Assembly (NCBI GenBank): GCA_022570795.1 | Contig: JAKUDP010000010.1 | Location: 1,736,001 to 1,800,000, forward strand | Direction: 5' to 3' | DNA length: 64,000 bases | Source of the DNA: Sphaerulina vaccinii | Taxonomy: Eukaryota; Ascomycota; Dothideomycetes; Mycosphaerellales; Mycosphaerellaceae | In this document: piece by piece, positions 22,886 through 33,154 of the stretch | Numbering within the stretch: position 1 is the first letter of the stretch | How the letters are laid out: the number at the start of each line of letters is the position of its first letter | Program-made: the position numbers and the translations under genes | Notes under the pieces: model-generated | Databases searched by the model: none | Told to the model about the DNA's origin: nothing | What the model saw: the letters and a program-made list of their open reading frames with translations, nothing else

Positions 22886-23974
22886 ATGGCTACCACGTTC
22901 GACGACCTTGACGACGAGACGGCAAATCTGATTCTGAGATTGCAGCTTGAGGATATCGAAGAACTCAAGCAAAACGCTATTGGCGGCACTACTGACACTG
23001 GGATCGCTCACAGCACCTATGAGACTGAACTTCGACATTATCAAGCCATACGTGGCTTTCCTATCGACGACATCGCTGCGCCCATCATCCCAGTCCCCAC
23101 CATCAGATGCGTTTCATGCACGGACGACTTCGCTCTGGACAACGTATCAGGCGGTCCTTGCGAGCATGACTACTGCCGAACTTGCCTCAATACACTTTTT
23201 CGAGATTGCATTACCGATGAAACACTCTATCCTCCGCGTTGCTGTCGACAAGACATACCATTTGAGAATGTCGCCCACTTACTGGAACGCCGAGTACAAC
23301 GAGATTTCGCAGCAAAGAAGCCGGAGCTGGATGACAACGACCGCATATACTGCCACATACCGACCTGCTCAGCATATATCGCTGTGGAGGACAGAGTTGG
23401 AGATCTGGCAAGGTGCAATCAGTGTCGAGAGCTCACCTGCACAATCTGCAAGAATGCTGCTCATAGGGGTAGAGATTGTCCTGAAGATCAAGGAACTCAG
23501 AGTGTGCTTGCTCTGGCGCAAACAGAAGGCTGGCAACGATGCAGCGAGTGTGGGAGAATGGTGGCATTGGCTACAGGGTGCAACCACATGACGTGAGTCT
23601 TCTTTTCTCTCTCACACTCTAATATTCTTGTGCTAATCGTTGAGAACCCCAGCTGCATCTGCCGACACGAGTTCTGCTATGTATGCAATGCGCGCTGGAG
23701 AACTTGCACTTGCCCTCAATTCGACGAAGAGCGCCTTATCGAACGAGCTGAAGTTGTCGTCGCTCGAAATCCTGTCGAGAATCAGCGACCTGGTGCTGTT
23801 GCTGCTATGGCCGACCACCTCCGGAATAATCATGTCTGCCAGCACGAGCGCTACAGAAGCGTTCGTGGGAGGAACACGTGTGAGGGTTGCGACGATGTGA
23901 TGCCAATGTTCATCTATGAGTGTCGACAGTGCCATGTACAGATGTGCAGGCGTTGTCGCAACAATAGGCAATAG
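22886..23974 (+). CDS. RBR-type E3 ubiquitin-protein ligase
   Basis: RING-between-RING ligase expected to accept ubiquitin from an E2 on a RING2 cysteine and pass it to a substrate. Exons are 22886-23592 and 23653-23974, giving 342 residues. RING1 begins at Cys75/Cys78 (IRCVSCTDDF) with GPCEHDYCRTC. The IBR is Cys-rich around CHIPTCSAYI, CNQCRELTCTICK and HRGRDC. RING2 has CSECGRMVALATGCNHMTC and HEFCYVC. The catalytic cysteine by family alignment is Cys237, the first residue fully encoded by exon 2. After RING2 there is a further Cys/His-rich tail (CQHERYR, CEGCDDVMPMFIYECRQCHVQMCRRC). The substrate is unknown. Such RBR genes are numerous in Pezizomycotina and most are uncharacterised. The ATG at 22886 was chosen because upstream residues look non-coding. 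Confidence 0.9.
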
Positions 23975-24322
23975 ATGGCTTGGGACGAAGGCAGGCACGA
24001 TGGTCGATGCACTTCTGGACCATCGCAAGCTGTTGCGCGTACGGACGAGCTGTAAGACAAGATATGTCGGAATCATTCTCATAAATCTCTGCGGTCTCAT
24101 TCCGCATCAATGGCTTCCGCAACAAAACATGCAACATGACGCGAAGTATACAATTGCCGGATGCGGCTTATGCTGCTGTAGATCTTCTTCAACACCAGGC
24201 TTAGCGTTGACGCTGGAGAGACACCGAGGTAGGCTAAAGAGATCGTCCTAAGACAAAGTACAAATGAAAACCTCAAGCAATGCAGTCATCAAGATCACCA
24301 AAGAAGCATCGAACTCACAAGA
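23975..24322. other. Intergenic region
   Basis: 348 bp between the RBR ligase and the lipase-like gene. Nothing recognised. Confidence 0.4.
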
Positions 24323-25567
24323 ATGGTTGGAAGACGACTGCTACTCGCAGCCACATGCATTGGCTTTACCACAGCTCAAGTGCTTGAAAGTCTTGGCGAT
24401 TTTGCATTGGCATTGGGCAAGATACAGGCTGCCACGCCGACAACAAGAGTGACAAGCTTTCCACAGGCCACTTCTCCTCTCGCCGCTGCATTCGCGGAAC
24501 CAACAGACTATCTCAACAGTGCAGTCTCATTGATTAAGGCTGGCTTCGATCCAAACGACCTTGAGACCATTATCGAAGGCTACTCACCTGGAGACAATTC
24601 AGTCACCAATGATAATCCTCGGAATCCATCAAATACCATCTACCCCAAAGCCTCTCCAGAAGATGCTCCTTACTCCCTCTCAGAATCCAGCCTCCGAGCG
24701 GCTATCCACATACCAAAAACCTCCTGTCATCCTCTTCCCAGGCACAGGTGTACCCGGCGGAATCACCTGGGCATACAACTACGCTCGTCTTCTGGCAAAC
24801 ACCTCCTTCGCAGACCCGATCTGGCTCAACATACCTCAGAACTCCCTCTCAGATGCTCAAACGACTTCCGAATACGCCGCTTATGCTATCCAATACATAA
24901 GTGGCATTACGCAGAACCAGAACGTCTCAGTCATAACTTTCTCCCAAGGTTCTTTGAATGTCCAGTGGGCTTTCAAATTCTGGCCATCAACTCGAACTAT
25001 CACGAGTAATTTGATAGCGCTTAGTCCGGATTATCATGGAACTGTCAATGCAGAACTACTCTGTTTAGCAATAAAGGACCTTGTACACCTGCTGTTTTGC
25101 AACAGTTCTACAATTCGACTTACCTGCAAGCTTTAATCCGCGACGATGGAGATTTTGCGTATGTGCCTACGACGAATGTCAGATCGAGTACGGATCAGAT
25201 CGTACAACCACAAACTGGAGCTTTGGCGAGTGGAGTACTGAAAGACGTGAGAGGTGTTGGTGTTACAAATGTCTTGGTTCAGGACGTTTGTCCGCTCCAG
25301 CCTGCAGGGACGTTGGTGACACATGAGGGGATCTTGTATAATAGTTTGGCGTACGCGCTAGCTGTGGATGTACTGGAGCATGGAAGGGGAGTCGGAGACT
25401 GGGGAAGGATAGATGTGAATGCGGAGTGCGCACGAATCGTGGCTGATGGGATGAGCTTGGAAGACTTGGTTGCTACAGAGGCGAGTTTTGTGGTGTTCTT
25501 CACGAGCTTTCTGTTGTACTTGCCTAAGGCTTTTGAGGAGCCGGCGCTGAGAGATTATGCGAAGTAA
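24323..25567 (+). pseudogene. CalB-type secreted lipase, two frameshifts
   Basis: Similar to the Candida antarctica lipase B family of secreted serine esterases. A signal peptide (MVGRRLLLAATCIGFTTAQ) opens frame 1. Frame 1 carries the N-terminal region to LRAAIHIP. After an A5 run at 24715-24719 the homology continues one base out of phase: KPPVILFPGTGVPGG, then the nucleophile region ITFSQGSLNVQW and LSPDYHGTV. Near 25062-25080 it shifts again into a third frame: CTPAVLQQFYNS, then DFAYVPTTNVRSSTDQIVQPQ and THEGILYNSLAYALA, ending at 25567. No intron of plausible length repairs either break. The active serine and the expected downstream blocks remain, so the decay is recent, or both breaks are sequencing errors. 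A short stretch before KPPV also seems missing relative to the family. Confidence 0.75.
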
Positions 25568-25967
25568 TGGCAGGAACCGACACAGTAGCTCGTGGCATGC
25601 AGTCAAATGTCGACAGTCGGCAGCCCTCTCTGACAATCGCGTAGGACAAAGAGTAAGAAGTGCTGATCTAAATCCACATCTCCTATCATGCTTGCAGGTC
25701 TCACTGGAGTCGCAGGGATGAAGTGCTCGATGGTTGTTTAAACGTCGTCTCGTAGCCGGGTATATATACACTATACACAAAGTCAAGAATCAAGGACGAT
25801 TAGGACGATTAGTCCTGGTCAGGAAAAGGGGGAATCAAGAAATTCGCTCACTGAACGCCCTCCGCTTATGCCGCTTCGTCATGCATATTTTTGATGTACA
25901 ATCTTCCCAAAAGCCCACATTCCAGTCGCAATAACAGACCGAAGTATGTTGTTTCCATCTCTTAAGT
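25568..25967. other. Intergenic region
   Basis: 400 bp between convergent 3' ends. Nothing recognised apart from likely UTRs and a short doubled AGGACGATT at 25793-25810. Confidence 0.4.
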
Positions 25968-27548
25968 TCACAGCCACCCGAGACTTCCTAAGAGTCCCTT
26001 GACATCTGCATCCTTCATGCCATTCATTCCCAAGCTTCTCACTTGGCTACCCTTTCTTAGACGCTGGAGTCCAATGGCAACTTTCCACGCCTCGGTCTCG
26101 TCCAAGACGAAAGTGTACTTCTTATTCTCGGTGTCTCTCGTGGTCGCTCGCACGACATGCAAAGCACATCCAGGAACCTTGGTCATGCCGTCCTCGACAA
26201 GCTTCAACGTCCAGGCTTTGACATCCCATTCTCGCTGCGGCACTCCACGGATATCGTCGTCGATGAATAGCCCCTCGGTCTTGATATGAAGAATCAGGCC
26301 ATCAGTCACGGGTCCCTCATTAGCCACAAGCTGAGATATCGGCTTTGTAGGAGAGCTGTCGCTGAACAGGTACACTGCCTTGATTTGAATCTTGTCCGGA
26401 TCCGTGGTCGAGTAAGGTCCTCTCATGGACGGTGGAGGAGTTGTGCGAGCTGTGCTGACGCTATGTGCATAGCTGCTCTCACTCAAGCCAGAGATAGACG
26501 ATGCCGACGAAGTGAAGGCAGCCGTCTTGGGCTTGTCGTATGGACGATACGAATATGAGGTATCCGTTCCAGCTTGCGATTTTGCCGTCGGTCTCTCATA
26601 CTTCGAAGGAGACGCGGGTGTCTTGGTTGGAGTCGAGCGAACACTAGCCGCCGCAGCAGCTCTTATGCGGTCTGCCTTCTCCTTCTCTGCCAGTTTGGCC
26701 TTCTCCCAATCTGCCTTCTTCTTGTCGGCCTCTTCTCGCACATCGCGCTCCTTCTGCTCCTTTTCTCTCTGCTCTTTGACACGCGCTTCTCTCTCACGAG
26801 CAATTCGTTCTCTGGCTTCTCGCTCTCGAGTCTCCTTTTCTCTCGCACGGGCTTGCTCCCACTTCTCCTTCTCTGCCTTTGCTCTCGCTGCTCGCTCTGC
26901 TTCGTCGCGCACCTTTTGCGCTTCTTCTCGTTTCTTCTTAAGCTCCTCTGCTCGTCGCCGCTCCTCCTCGCGCTTACGAGTCTCCTCTCGAGCCTTCTCC
27001 CATGCGCTCTTCGTGTCACTCGCTTTGGGTGTTGCTTTCGGCTGTGGCTCTGGTTCTGGCTCTGGTGGAGGTGGAGCCTGATATTCAGGTTGCGGTGGCG
27101 GTGGAGGAGCTTGTTGCCAACCATTTGGCGGGGGCCCCGTGTACTTTGAGCGCTGATGCGGGCCATTACCACCAGCGCTTCCACCATTTTCCGACTTCGA
27201 ACCCGCACTACTCTCCGCTTGCGTCTTGCCTAGCACCCATGCTATAGACCCAACAGCCATGACGAGGACTGTCACGCCGACTCCCGCTCCCCCAGCTGCA
27301 ATGAGTCCTAGCCACTGCTTGATGATGGGAGTGACTAGCGTATATAGGCCAACGGCCAGCAAAGTGGACGCTACACCAGCGAGAAAGCTGTTTCGATGGG
27401 GTTGCATCGAAGGTAGGTATAGGAAGCCCGAGCCGGACGAGTGCGGCGGGATGATGAAGATGTCGTAGTTGCCATCGGGCAAACCAGCACCAGGAGGTCG
27501 GGGGCTCGAACCGTGCGGCGGTGGTGGTGGCGGAGGAGGTTCTTCCAT
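25968..27548 (-). CDS. Two-TM protein with Lys/Glu/Arg-rich coiled coil, unknown
   Basis: A single exon of 526 residues. I do not recognise a named family. The head is Pro-rich (MEEPPPPPPPPHGSS). Two hydrophobic segments follow at about residues 53-75 and 80-107, so it is likely anchored in a membrane. From about 175 to 300 there is a dense Arg/Glu/Lys/Ala stretch that would form a long charged helix. The last about 140 residues look folded and contain IQIKAVYLFSDSSP, GLFIDDDIRGVPQREWDV and CALHVVRATTRD. The terminal domain is the best handle for a homology search. The long antisense frames over 26512-27149 are shadows of the repetitive helix codons. Confidence 0.85.
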   Translation of the reverse strand: MEEPPPPPPPPHGSSPRPPGAGLPDGNYDIFIIPPHSSGSGFLYLPSMQPHRNSFLAGVASTLLAVGLYTLVTPIIKQWLGLIAAGGAGVGVTVLVMAVGSIAWVLGKTQAESSAGSKSENGGSAGGNGPHQRSKYTGPPPNGWQQAPPPPPQPEYQAPPPPEPEPEPQPKATPKASDTKSAWEKAREETRKREEERRRAEELKKKREEAQKVRDEAERAARAKAEKEKWEQARAREKETREREARERIAREREARVKEQREKEQKERDVREEADKKKADWEKAKLAEKEKADRIRAAAAASVRSTPTKTPASPSKYERPTAKSQAGTDTSYSYRPYDKPKTAAFTSSASSISGLSESSYAHSVSTARTTPPPSMRGPYSTTDPDKIQIKAVYLFSDSSPTKPISQLVANEGPVTDGLILHIKTEGLFIDDDIRGVPQREWDVKAWTLKLVEDGMTKVPGCALHVVRATTRDTENKKYTFVLDETEAWKVAIGLQRLRKGSQVRSLGMNGMKDADVKGLLGSLGWL

Positions 27549-28934
27549 GATTTTGACTGTTTACACTGGGTACCCTGGGCCGTTGAATGTCGTTGTTGCG
27601 TACCACTGGTCCAAGTCTGGCTATCGGCGGTCGTTGCGACAGGTAAACGTCCGTCGTTGGCACCGTGAGTGTTCCATGAATACACGCGCGCTCTTCGTCG
27701 TCGTCTCTTCCCCTCTATCGCTGCTTGCGATGCTGGCTGCAGCTGTCACAATGTCGCCGATATTGCTGAAGCGCACGTCAAGCAGAACTCCCAGGCGCCT
27801 CTCTCAATCACATCAAATACAGTGTGATTCAGCTTGCTTGTGCAGTGGTAGTAAGATGCTGTCGAAGTATTGTCTCAATGTCGTCGGGCCGTTGCGTGTG
27901 AGTTTGTGGTATGGAGCTGGAAAGGAGGATATTCCTTGACAGAGAACTGACTCGAAGGCGCCACAAACACGGTACTTCTCACAAAGTTGGTCGCACAAGA
28001 CGTACAAAAAAAGATGCCGAACGGAGGAACAGCAGTTCACGGACGCTTTGTTTCAAGAAAGACTGCTCGTCCCCTCATCACACCACTGGTGAAGACACTT
28101 CGACTCCCTGCTCTATTCAACCTATGGGATATTCCTCGGCTGCTCACTCCAACATTATTTGTTGTGAGCTTAGGCGCCAATAACTATGCTGCCATTACGA
28201 TAGGTGCAACGTCCACTTTCAATACAATCGTGCTGCAGCTAGAAGAGAGCCTTGCATGGTGCTTGCTCACCGACATTGACAGTGCTGCTCAAGTGCTGCC
28301 ACGTCGGCTGCAAAGACTGGAGAAGTGCTCGTGTTCGTCACTCAAGGAAGCAAAATAAACAGTGGCTGGCAGCTCCACTGGCATAGCAACCAGTCCATCA
28401 GCTTTTAGCGGCCAAGGATGACGCAGAGCCCAACCACCTCTGCTCCCTCATCCTCTCTCCTGTCTGGGACCACATGAGATGATGAGGCCCTCCAACATTC
28501 GCTGGCTTACGAGCTGCTTCGATCGAATCGCAATCATCTTGTCCTCATGCGTTGCGCTGCGTGGCTGCATAGGGTTTCACACTCGACGACTCGCGAAGCC
28601 ATGGCCAGGCGACTGAAGAGGGCAGGGCCAACGAGCAACAGATCGAGAACATAATCTCCTACTTGAGGATTGCTCGGTAGCGACAGGAGCTTCTATGAGT
28701 GAGTATGCGACAATTCGCGCCTGACATCGCATTCACAGTATATGTATCGCAGCTTCTCGAACTGTTAAGGATGATGTAATTTGCATGTGACAAGCAAGGA
28801 GGACGGATGCCACTCCAACTTCACGGTAGGAGCTACGTGTACTTGATTGCTCTGTTTCAGCAGTCTGTGTTGCTATCCTGACCTTCAACGAACACTTCAC
28901 ACTCCAAAGCATCAAAGGCACCAATACCATCACG
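27549..28934. other. Intergenic region
   Basis: 1.4 kb between divergent genes. Frames such as 27987-28358 lack a proper ATG context and any domain. Nothing convincing seen. Confidence 0.45.
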
Positions 28935-29570
28935 ATGACCTCCCGACCCTTCTACACAGATGAACTGGGAACAGGCCTTCGCACTGCTCAGGTCCTGGGA
29001 CTGACAGCCTCCGCTTTCCTAGCTGGTATTTTACTTGTGCCACATCTTCAACGCGTATATCCCTGCTAAGCTCTATCTACAGGCAAGACTTTCACCGCCA
29101 GCTTCAGCGCCGTGCCTGCTCTCATGCTCGCAGAGAGCCCATCACTCCTCGCCAAACAATGGAAGACACTCTTCGACAGCGATAAACTCGTCGCCCCACT
29201 CATCTCCATCTTCTCTTCTGGTATCTTCGCGTTCCTGGCGTACAGAGATGAAACATGGACGAAGCCAGCGATCCTCTACACTACCTCCTCAACACTGCTG
29301 CTCTCCCTCGTGCCATACACCTTCCTGCTGGGCGAGCCGATCAATAAGAAATTGGAGGAGAAGGCAAGAATGCAGAACATCCAGGATGTTGGAGTGAAGA
29401 AAGAGGAGAGTGTACATGGATTGGTTGACCTATGGGCTACTGTCAACTTTGGTAGGGCCGTGGTCAGCGGAATTGCTGCCTTCACCGCCATCTGGGCTGC
29501 GGTGGAGAGGACGGATATTGTGCCTGCTACTGCTAGGTTCGCAACTGGCGCCAACAGGATGGGCAACTGA
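28935..29570 (+). CDS. DUF1772 (anthrone oxygenase-like) membrane protein
   Basis: Exons are 28935-29025 and 29083-29570 with a 57-nt intron (GTATTT donor, CTACAG acceptor), giving 192 residues. Four hydrophobic segments are visible: TAQVLGLTASAFLAGKTF, LVAPLISIFSSGIFAFLAY, ILYTTSSTLLLSLVPYTFLLG and AVVSGIAAFTAIWAAV. The layout matches the DUF1772 family, which includes anthrone oxygenases of polyketide pathways but has many members of unknown role. The loop after TM3 has GEPINKKLEEKA, and WATVNFGRAVVSG follows, corresponding to the conserved N/R region of the family. No polyketide synthase lies nearby, so a pathway role here is unsupported. Confidence 0.85.
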
Positions 29571-29691
29571 GTGTTGTTCTTGTATGATCACGAGATGATG
29601 AGTATGAGCAAAGGGTCAAATGATGTACCAGGAGTAGCGGGCAGTACAGCAGTGATTATGATTGGGAACGCAAAGATGGTAAGGAAGGTAT

Positions 29692-30246
29692 CTAGTCACT
29701 TGTAGCAGTATCACAGTACAGATACCATGCATGGACCTCTCCAGCTTTGAACGTCTCTGGCTTCAATTCTCCGAACAGAGGCTCTTCCTCTTCATAACCC
29801 ATTGGCTCTCCACTAAAGCCCAGTAGCATGACTTTAGTGCCTTCAAACTGTCCCTCGACATTCTTACTCAAAGTATTGTCAAGTAGAGTCCATTCTTTCT
29901 GATACTGCCTGGAGAACTCCTCGAAACTTCCACAGTTCTCGTTGACATTCTCACATTGCAGACGAATGGCAAGGTTTGTCTCGCCATCTCGGTGCTCAAG
30001 GAGAATATCGACTTGCTCATGCTCGTCGTGACTTTCCCAGATAGCCATGCTGTGGTTGACTAGATAGTTCTCCTTGAAAGCATCTTCGAGGACAGTGAAC
30101 AGATCGTAGCGGGCCCAAAGGCGCCAATCAGCTCCTATCCAGAATTGCTGAATCTTCTTGGACTTTGCATCGAGCCAGCCATGGATTACTCGAATAACGT
30201 CCGCCTGAGACTGATTTGAAGGACTTCCCGGAGCAGTACTCGACAT
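29692..30246 (-). CDS. Uncharacterised 184-residue acidic protein
   Basis: A single exon from an ATG giving MSSTAPGSPSNQSQ to a TAG near the 3' end of the DUF1772 gene, with which it is convergent. There is no signal peptide and no TM segment. It is acidic and Trp-rich, with a compact look (FWIGADWRLWARYDLFTVLEDAF and later WTLLDNTL). I do not recognise a domain. The composition suggests a soluble folded protein with possible NTF2-like shape, which is only an impression. Coding status rests on length, ATG context and the non-repetitive composition. Confidence 0.65.
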   Translation of the reverse strand: MSSTAPGSPSNQSQADVIRVIHGWLDAKSKKIQQFWIGADWRLWARYDLFTVLEDAFKENYLVNHSMAIWESHDEHEQVDILLEHRDGETNLAIRLQCENVNENCGSFEEFSRQYQKEWTLLDNTLSKNVEGQFEGTKVMLLGFSGEPMGYEEEEPLFGELKPETFKAGEVHAWYLYCDTATSD

Positions 30247-30650
30247 ACTGTGTCAATGTAATCGCGTGGTAGGTTACTTAAGTGAATTGGATGGTCAAAG
30301 TCTCTGCGATGATGACAAGATTTCCCTTGATACACTGAAAGTGAAGTTCAAGTTGGAACTGAAGTGAGTTGATATAGAAGCGGAATGGATGCTTCCGCGT
30401 TCCCGTCCGTCGTTTCAAACAGGGTCATTCTCAGCTGTGGTTCACTCTTTGCTCCTCTGCCAACAAAGCATCTTTGCCCTTGCTTCACTCCTCCTTTGCG
30501 CACGACATTCCTTCTTCCGGTGGCAACTACCTTACTCGACGCGACAGCAAATAGCTGACTTGCTTCCTGCCAGCTGTACACACGGCATCACTTCAGCTCA
30601 CACAGCCCTGCTAAGAAGAAACACCCTCGCACATCACCACTAGCGTCGCA
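30247..30650. promoter_or_regulatory. Divergent promoter of the 184-residue protein and the TRA2-like gene
   Basis: 404 bp between start codons. No individual site identified. Confidence 0.4.
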
Positions 30651-31857
30651 ATGGCCGACTTGGATACATACGACGCTGATCAGCGCACCTACGAAGGTAC
30701 ATACGATCTTCCGCTTCGGCTGCATGGTAAGGATGGTGCTGCCAGCGCCGCTACACGCTGCCGTCTGGTGCTCGTCAGCGAGCTGCCATACGGCTTTGTA
30801 GCGCCCTGTCACCACTTCCTTCAACAAACAGCCACGAGACAATGCTTGATCCAGTACTGACATGCTTCTTACAGACGAGCGCGACTACCCTCCTCGTGAA
30901 CGCTCTCGCTCGCCGGGTCCAGATCGTGACCGAGACGGCGACATCCGTGTTCGCGATGAGCCTTCGAACGGACGAGCTGATCGGTACGTCGACACATGCC
31001 ACAACATCACACCATGGGCATGACTGACATACTACAGTGGCCCACCACGCAAGGGCGGCGACGACGACGATGAGCCCGGCGCAACTAACCCAGGTTCCAA
31101 CCTTTTCGTTACCGGTATCCACCCACGATTGAGCGAGGAAGAAGTGTCTCGTCTCTTCGAGAAGTACGGACAAGTCGAGAAATGCAACATCATGAAGGAC
31201 CCACACACTCGCGAAAGCCGTGGCTTCGGTTTCGTGAAGATGGTCACATCAGATGAGGCTGACGCTGCCAAGGAGGCTCTACAAGGCGAGGTGTATGAGG
31301 GTCGTACCTTGAGCATCGAGAAGGCCCGTCGTGCTCGCCCACGCACACCCACACCCGGCAAATACTTTGGACCACCAAAGCGAGGTGAGTCAAGCCGCAT
31401 TGGTGGAAAAATCGCACTCAGGAGCTCAGCTAATCTGAATTACAGAGGATCGCCGTCCAGGCCCAGGTGGACGTGGTGGTGGCTTTGGTGGTCGTGGAGG
31501 CGACCGCTACGACGTGAGTCCACTGTCATACCTCATAACGACGCCTCATACGCTGACACAAGTAAACAGGATCGTGGCTATGGTAGACGCGATGACTACC
31601 GTGGCGGAGGCTACCGTGATCGATACGATGACCGTGGCAGCAGCTATGGACGACGCGATGATTACGGCCCACCACGCGATCGTCACGGTGGTGGTGACCG
31701 ATATGGCGGAGACCGACGCGGAGGCGGCAGCTACGGAAGCGAACGTCCACCACGTGCACCTCCAGCAGATGGAGCCGGTAGCTACGGCGCAGACTCAGGT
31801 GCTCCACGCGATGCACCGCCACCACGCAGCTACGATGATCGTCGTCGTTACGACTAA
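30651..31857 (+). CDS. TRA2-like SR/RGG RNA-binding protein
   Basis: Predicted nuclear splicing regulator resembling transformer-2. Exons are 30651-30696, 30875-30983, 31038-31384, 31446-31513 and 31570-31857, giving 285 residues. A short RS-type segment (PPRERSRSPGPDRDRD) precedes a single RRM. RNP2 is NLFVTGI near residue 73 and RNP1 is RGFGFVKM near residue 113. After the RRM comes a Gly/Arg/Tyr/Asp-rich tail with RGGGFGGRGG and many DDR/RDRY repeats. All four introns have GT-AG ends and keep frame. The first intron, 178 nt, is about three times longer than the others. An RRM between RS and RG parts is the TRA2 layout. The ortholog name should be checked. Confidence 0.9.
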
Positions 31858-33154
31858 GGCGCGAAAAGAAGCACGGGTCCAGTGCTTGCGTTTGGGCTAA
31901 CAAAACAGGCGTCACGGAGCAAGCTACGGTCTTTTTTCAGCATCATGAGTCGCTAGGCAAACTGCATCCGAGGAGTTTCTGCTGGAGTCGACTGATCCAT
32001 GTACTACTACACCTTCCCTTTTCCCGGTGCGACTACTTCAGCATGTGTTATTAGCGGCGTCAGAAAAGCAAGGCGCGTCGACGCTCCTCGACAAGCGGCA
32101 GTGAGTTGGTGCAGCTCTTCGACAGTCAGTCGCAGGCCGCGTCAACCCTATTTCGGCACATTCAGTATCAACGATCAGAGCAACACCTTTCCTGCACCTT
32201 TCACTTCGGCTCGCCATCGTCGACACTGTGCTGCGGCCGCTCCTTGTGGCATGCACACGTTCGACGCCCAATAGGAGCGCATTACTCCTTGGGTCATACC
32301 TCTCTTCGCGGCATTCGCACCTGTCAAACAAGTCAACTCTACCGTCTTCTTCGCCACCATTACTCCTATACCATTGAAACGACCATGACGACCCCAATAT
32401 ATTTACTGGTACAGTCAACAGTTACACGATATGTGTCGGCTTGGCATGCCTGCAGACCATATCAATCCTCCATTGTGCAGAGGCAAGAGCGACTTACATC
32501 CTGTTGCATCAAACTGAATCTTCTTATACACTAACTAACGGCACTATAGGTCTACCATCGTCCCCGGTTCCAACGTTACGTCGCCAATTTGGCAACCTCG
32601 TTCAGCCATTGCACGACACCACAAGTTCTGCTCACTCGTAAGATAAACCCATCACGGTCTCAAAGATCTAGTGAATCCGAGGCATGAAATCACAAGAGAT
32701 GAATGCGCTCATGGAGTAGCAGGTAAGGTCAGCGCCTTCGCGCCACTTGATCGCTGTGAACGAAAACAGCTTCTCTTCTGTCTTTTCCTACTCGCTTCAG
32801 ATTTCCTTATAGTGGCACTGGTACATAGCTAGCATACAATCGAAACAAGTCACATCCATCTACTGCTGCCTTATAATAATCGTTCTTGCATATTTAAGTT
32901 TCTGCCAAGCCGTCGCGTTGTTCTTCGCGAAACATCGACTTGAAGCTGAAGTTATGAGAGCAACTCAGCACAGCTTTGAGATTATCTATCACAACTCACT
33001 CCATGGCGTCTGTCAGCAATATTCTTGCTGCGATTCTTGCTTTCTTCGTGAGCATCTCTTCATATCTTGATGTTTAAGTTTCACATCGCTGATTACAGGC
33101 AATACAGGTCACCTGAATTTCACATCCACCACGGCTCGCATTCGCCTGCGAGTG
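31858..33154. other. Intergenic region
   Basis: 1.3 kb. A small ATG frame at 33003 encodes MASVSNILAAILAFF before a GTGAGC donor-like site, but any splice gives only about 20 residues. No other feature seen. Confidence 0.45.

Noticed and set aside
26512..27149. Long plus-strand frames rich in Ser, Leu and Phe
   Set aside because: They are mirror frames of the Lys/Glu/Arg-repeat codons of the minus-strand gene.
27987..28358. 123-residue plus-strand frame
   Set aside because: The start is not an ATG, there is no domain, and it lies in an otherwise empty intergenic region.
33003..33125. Mini-gene starting MASVSNILAAILAFF
   Set aside because: Any GT-AG splice gives only about 20 residues before a stop.
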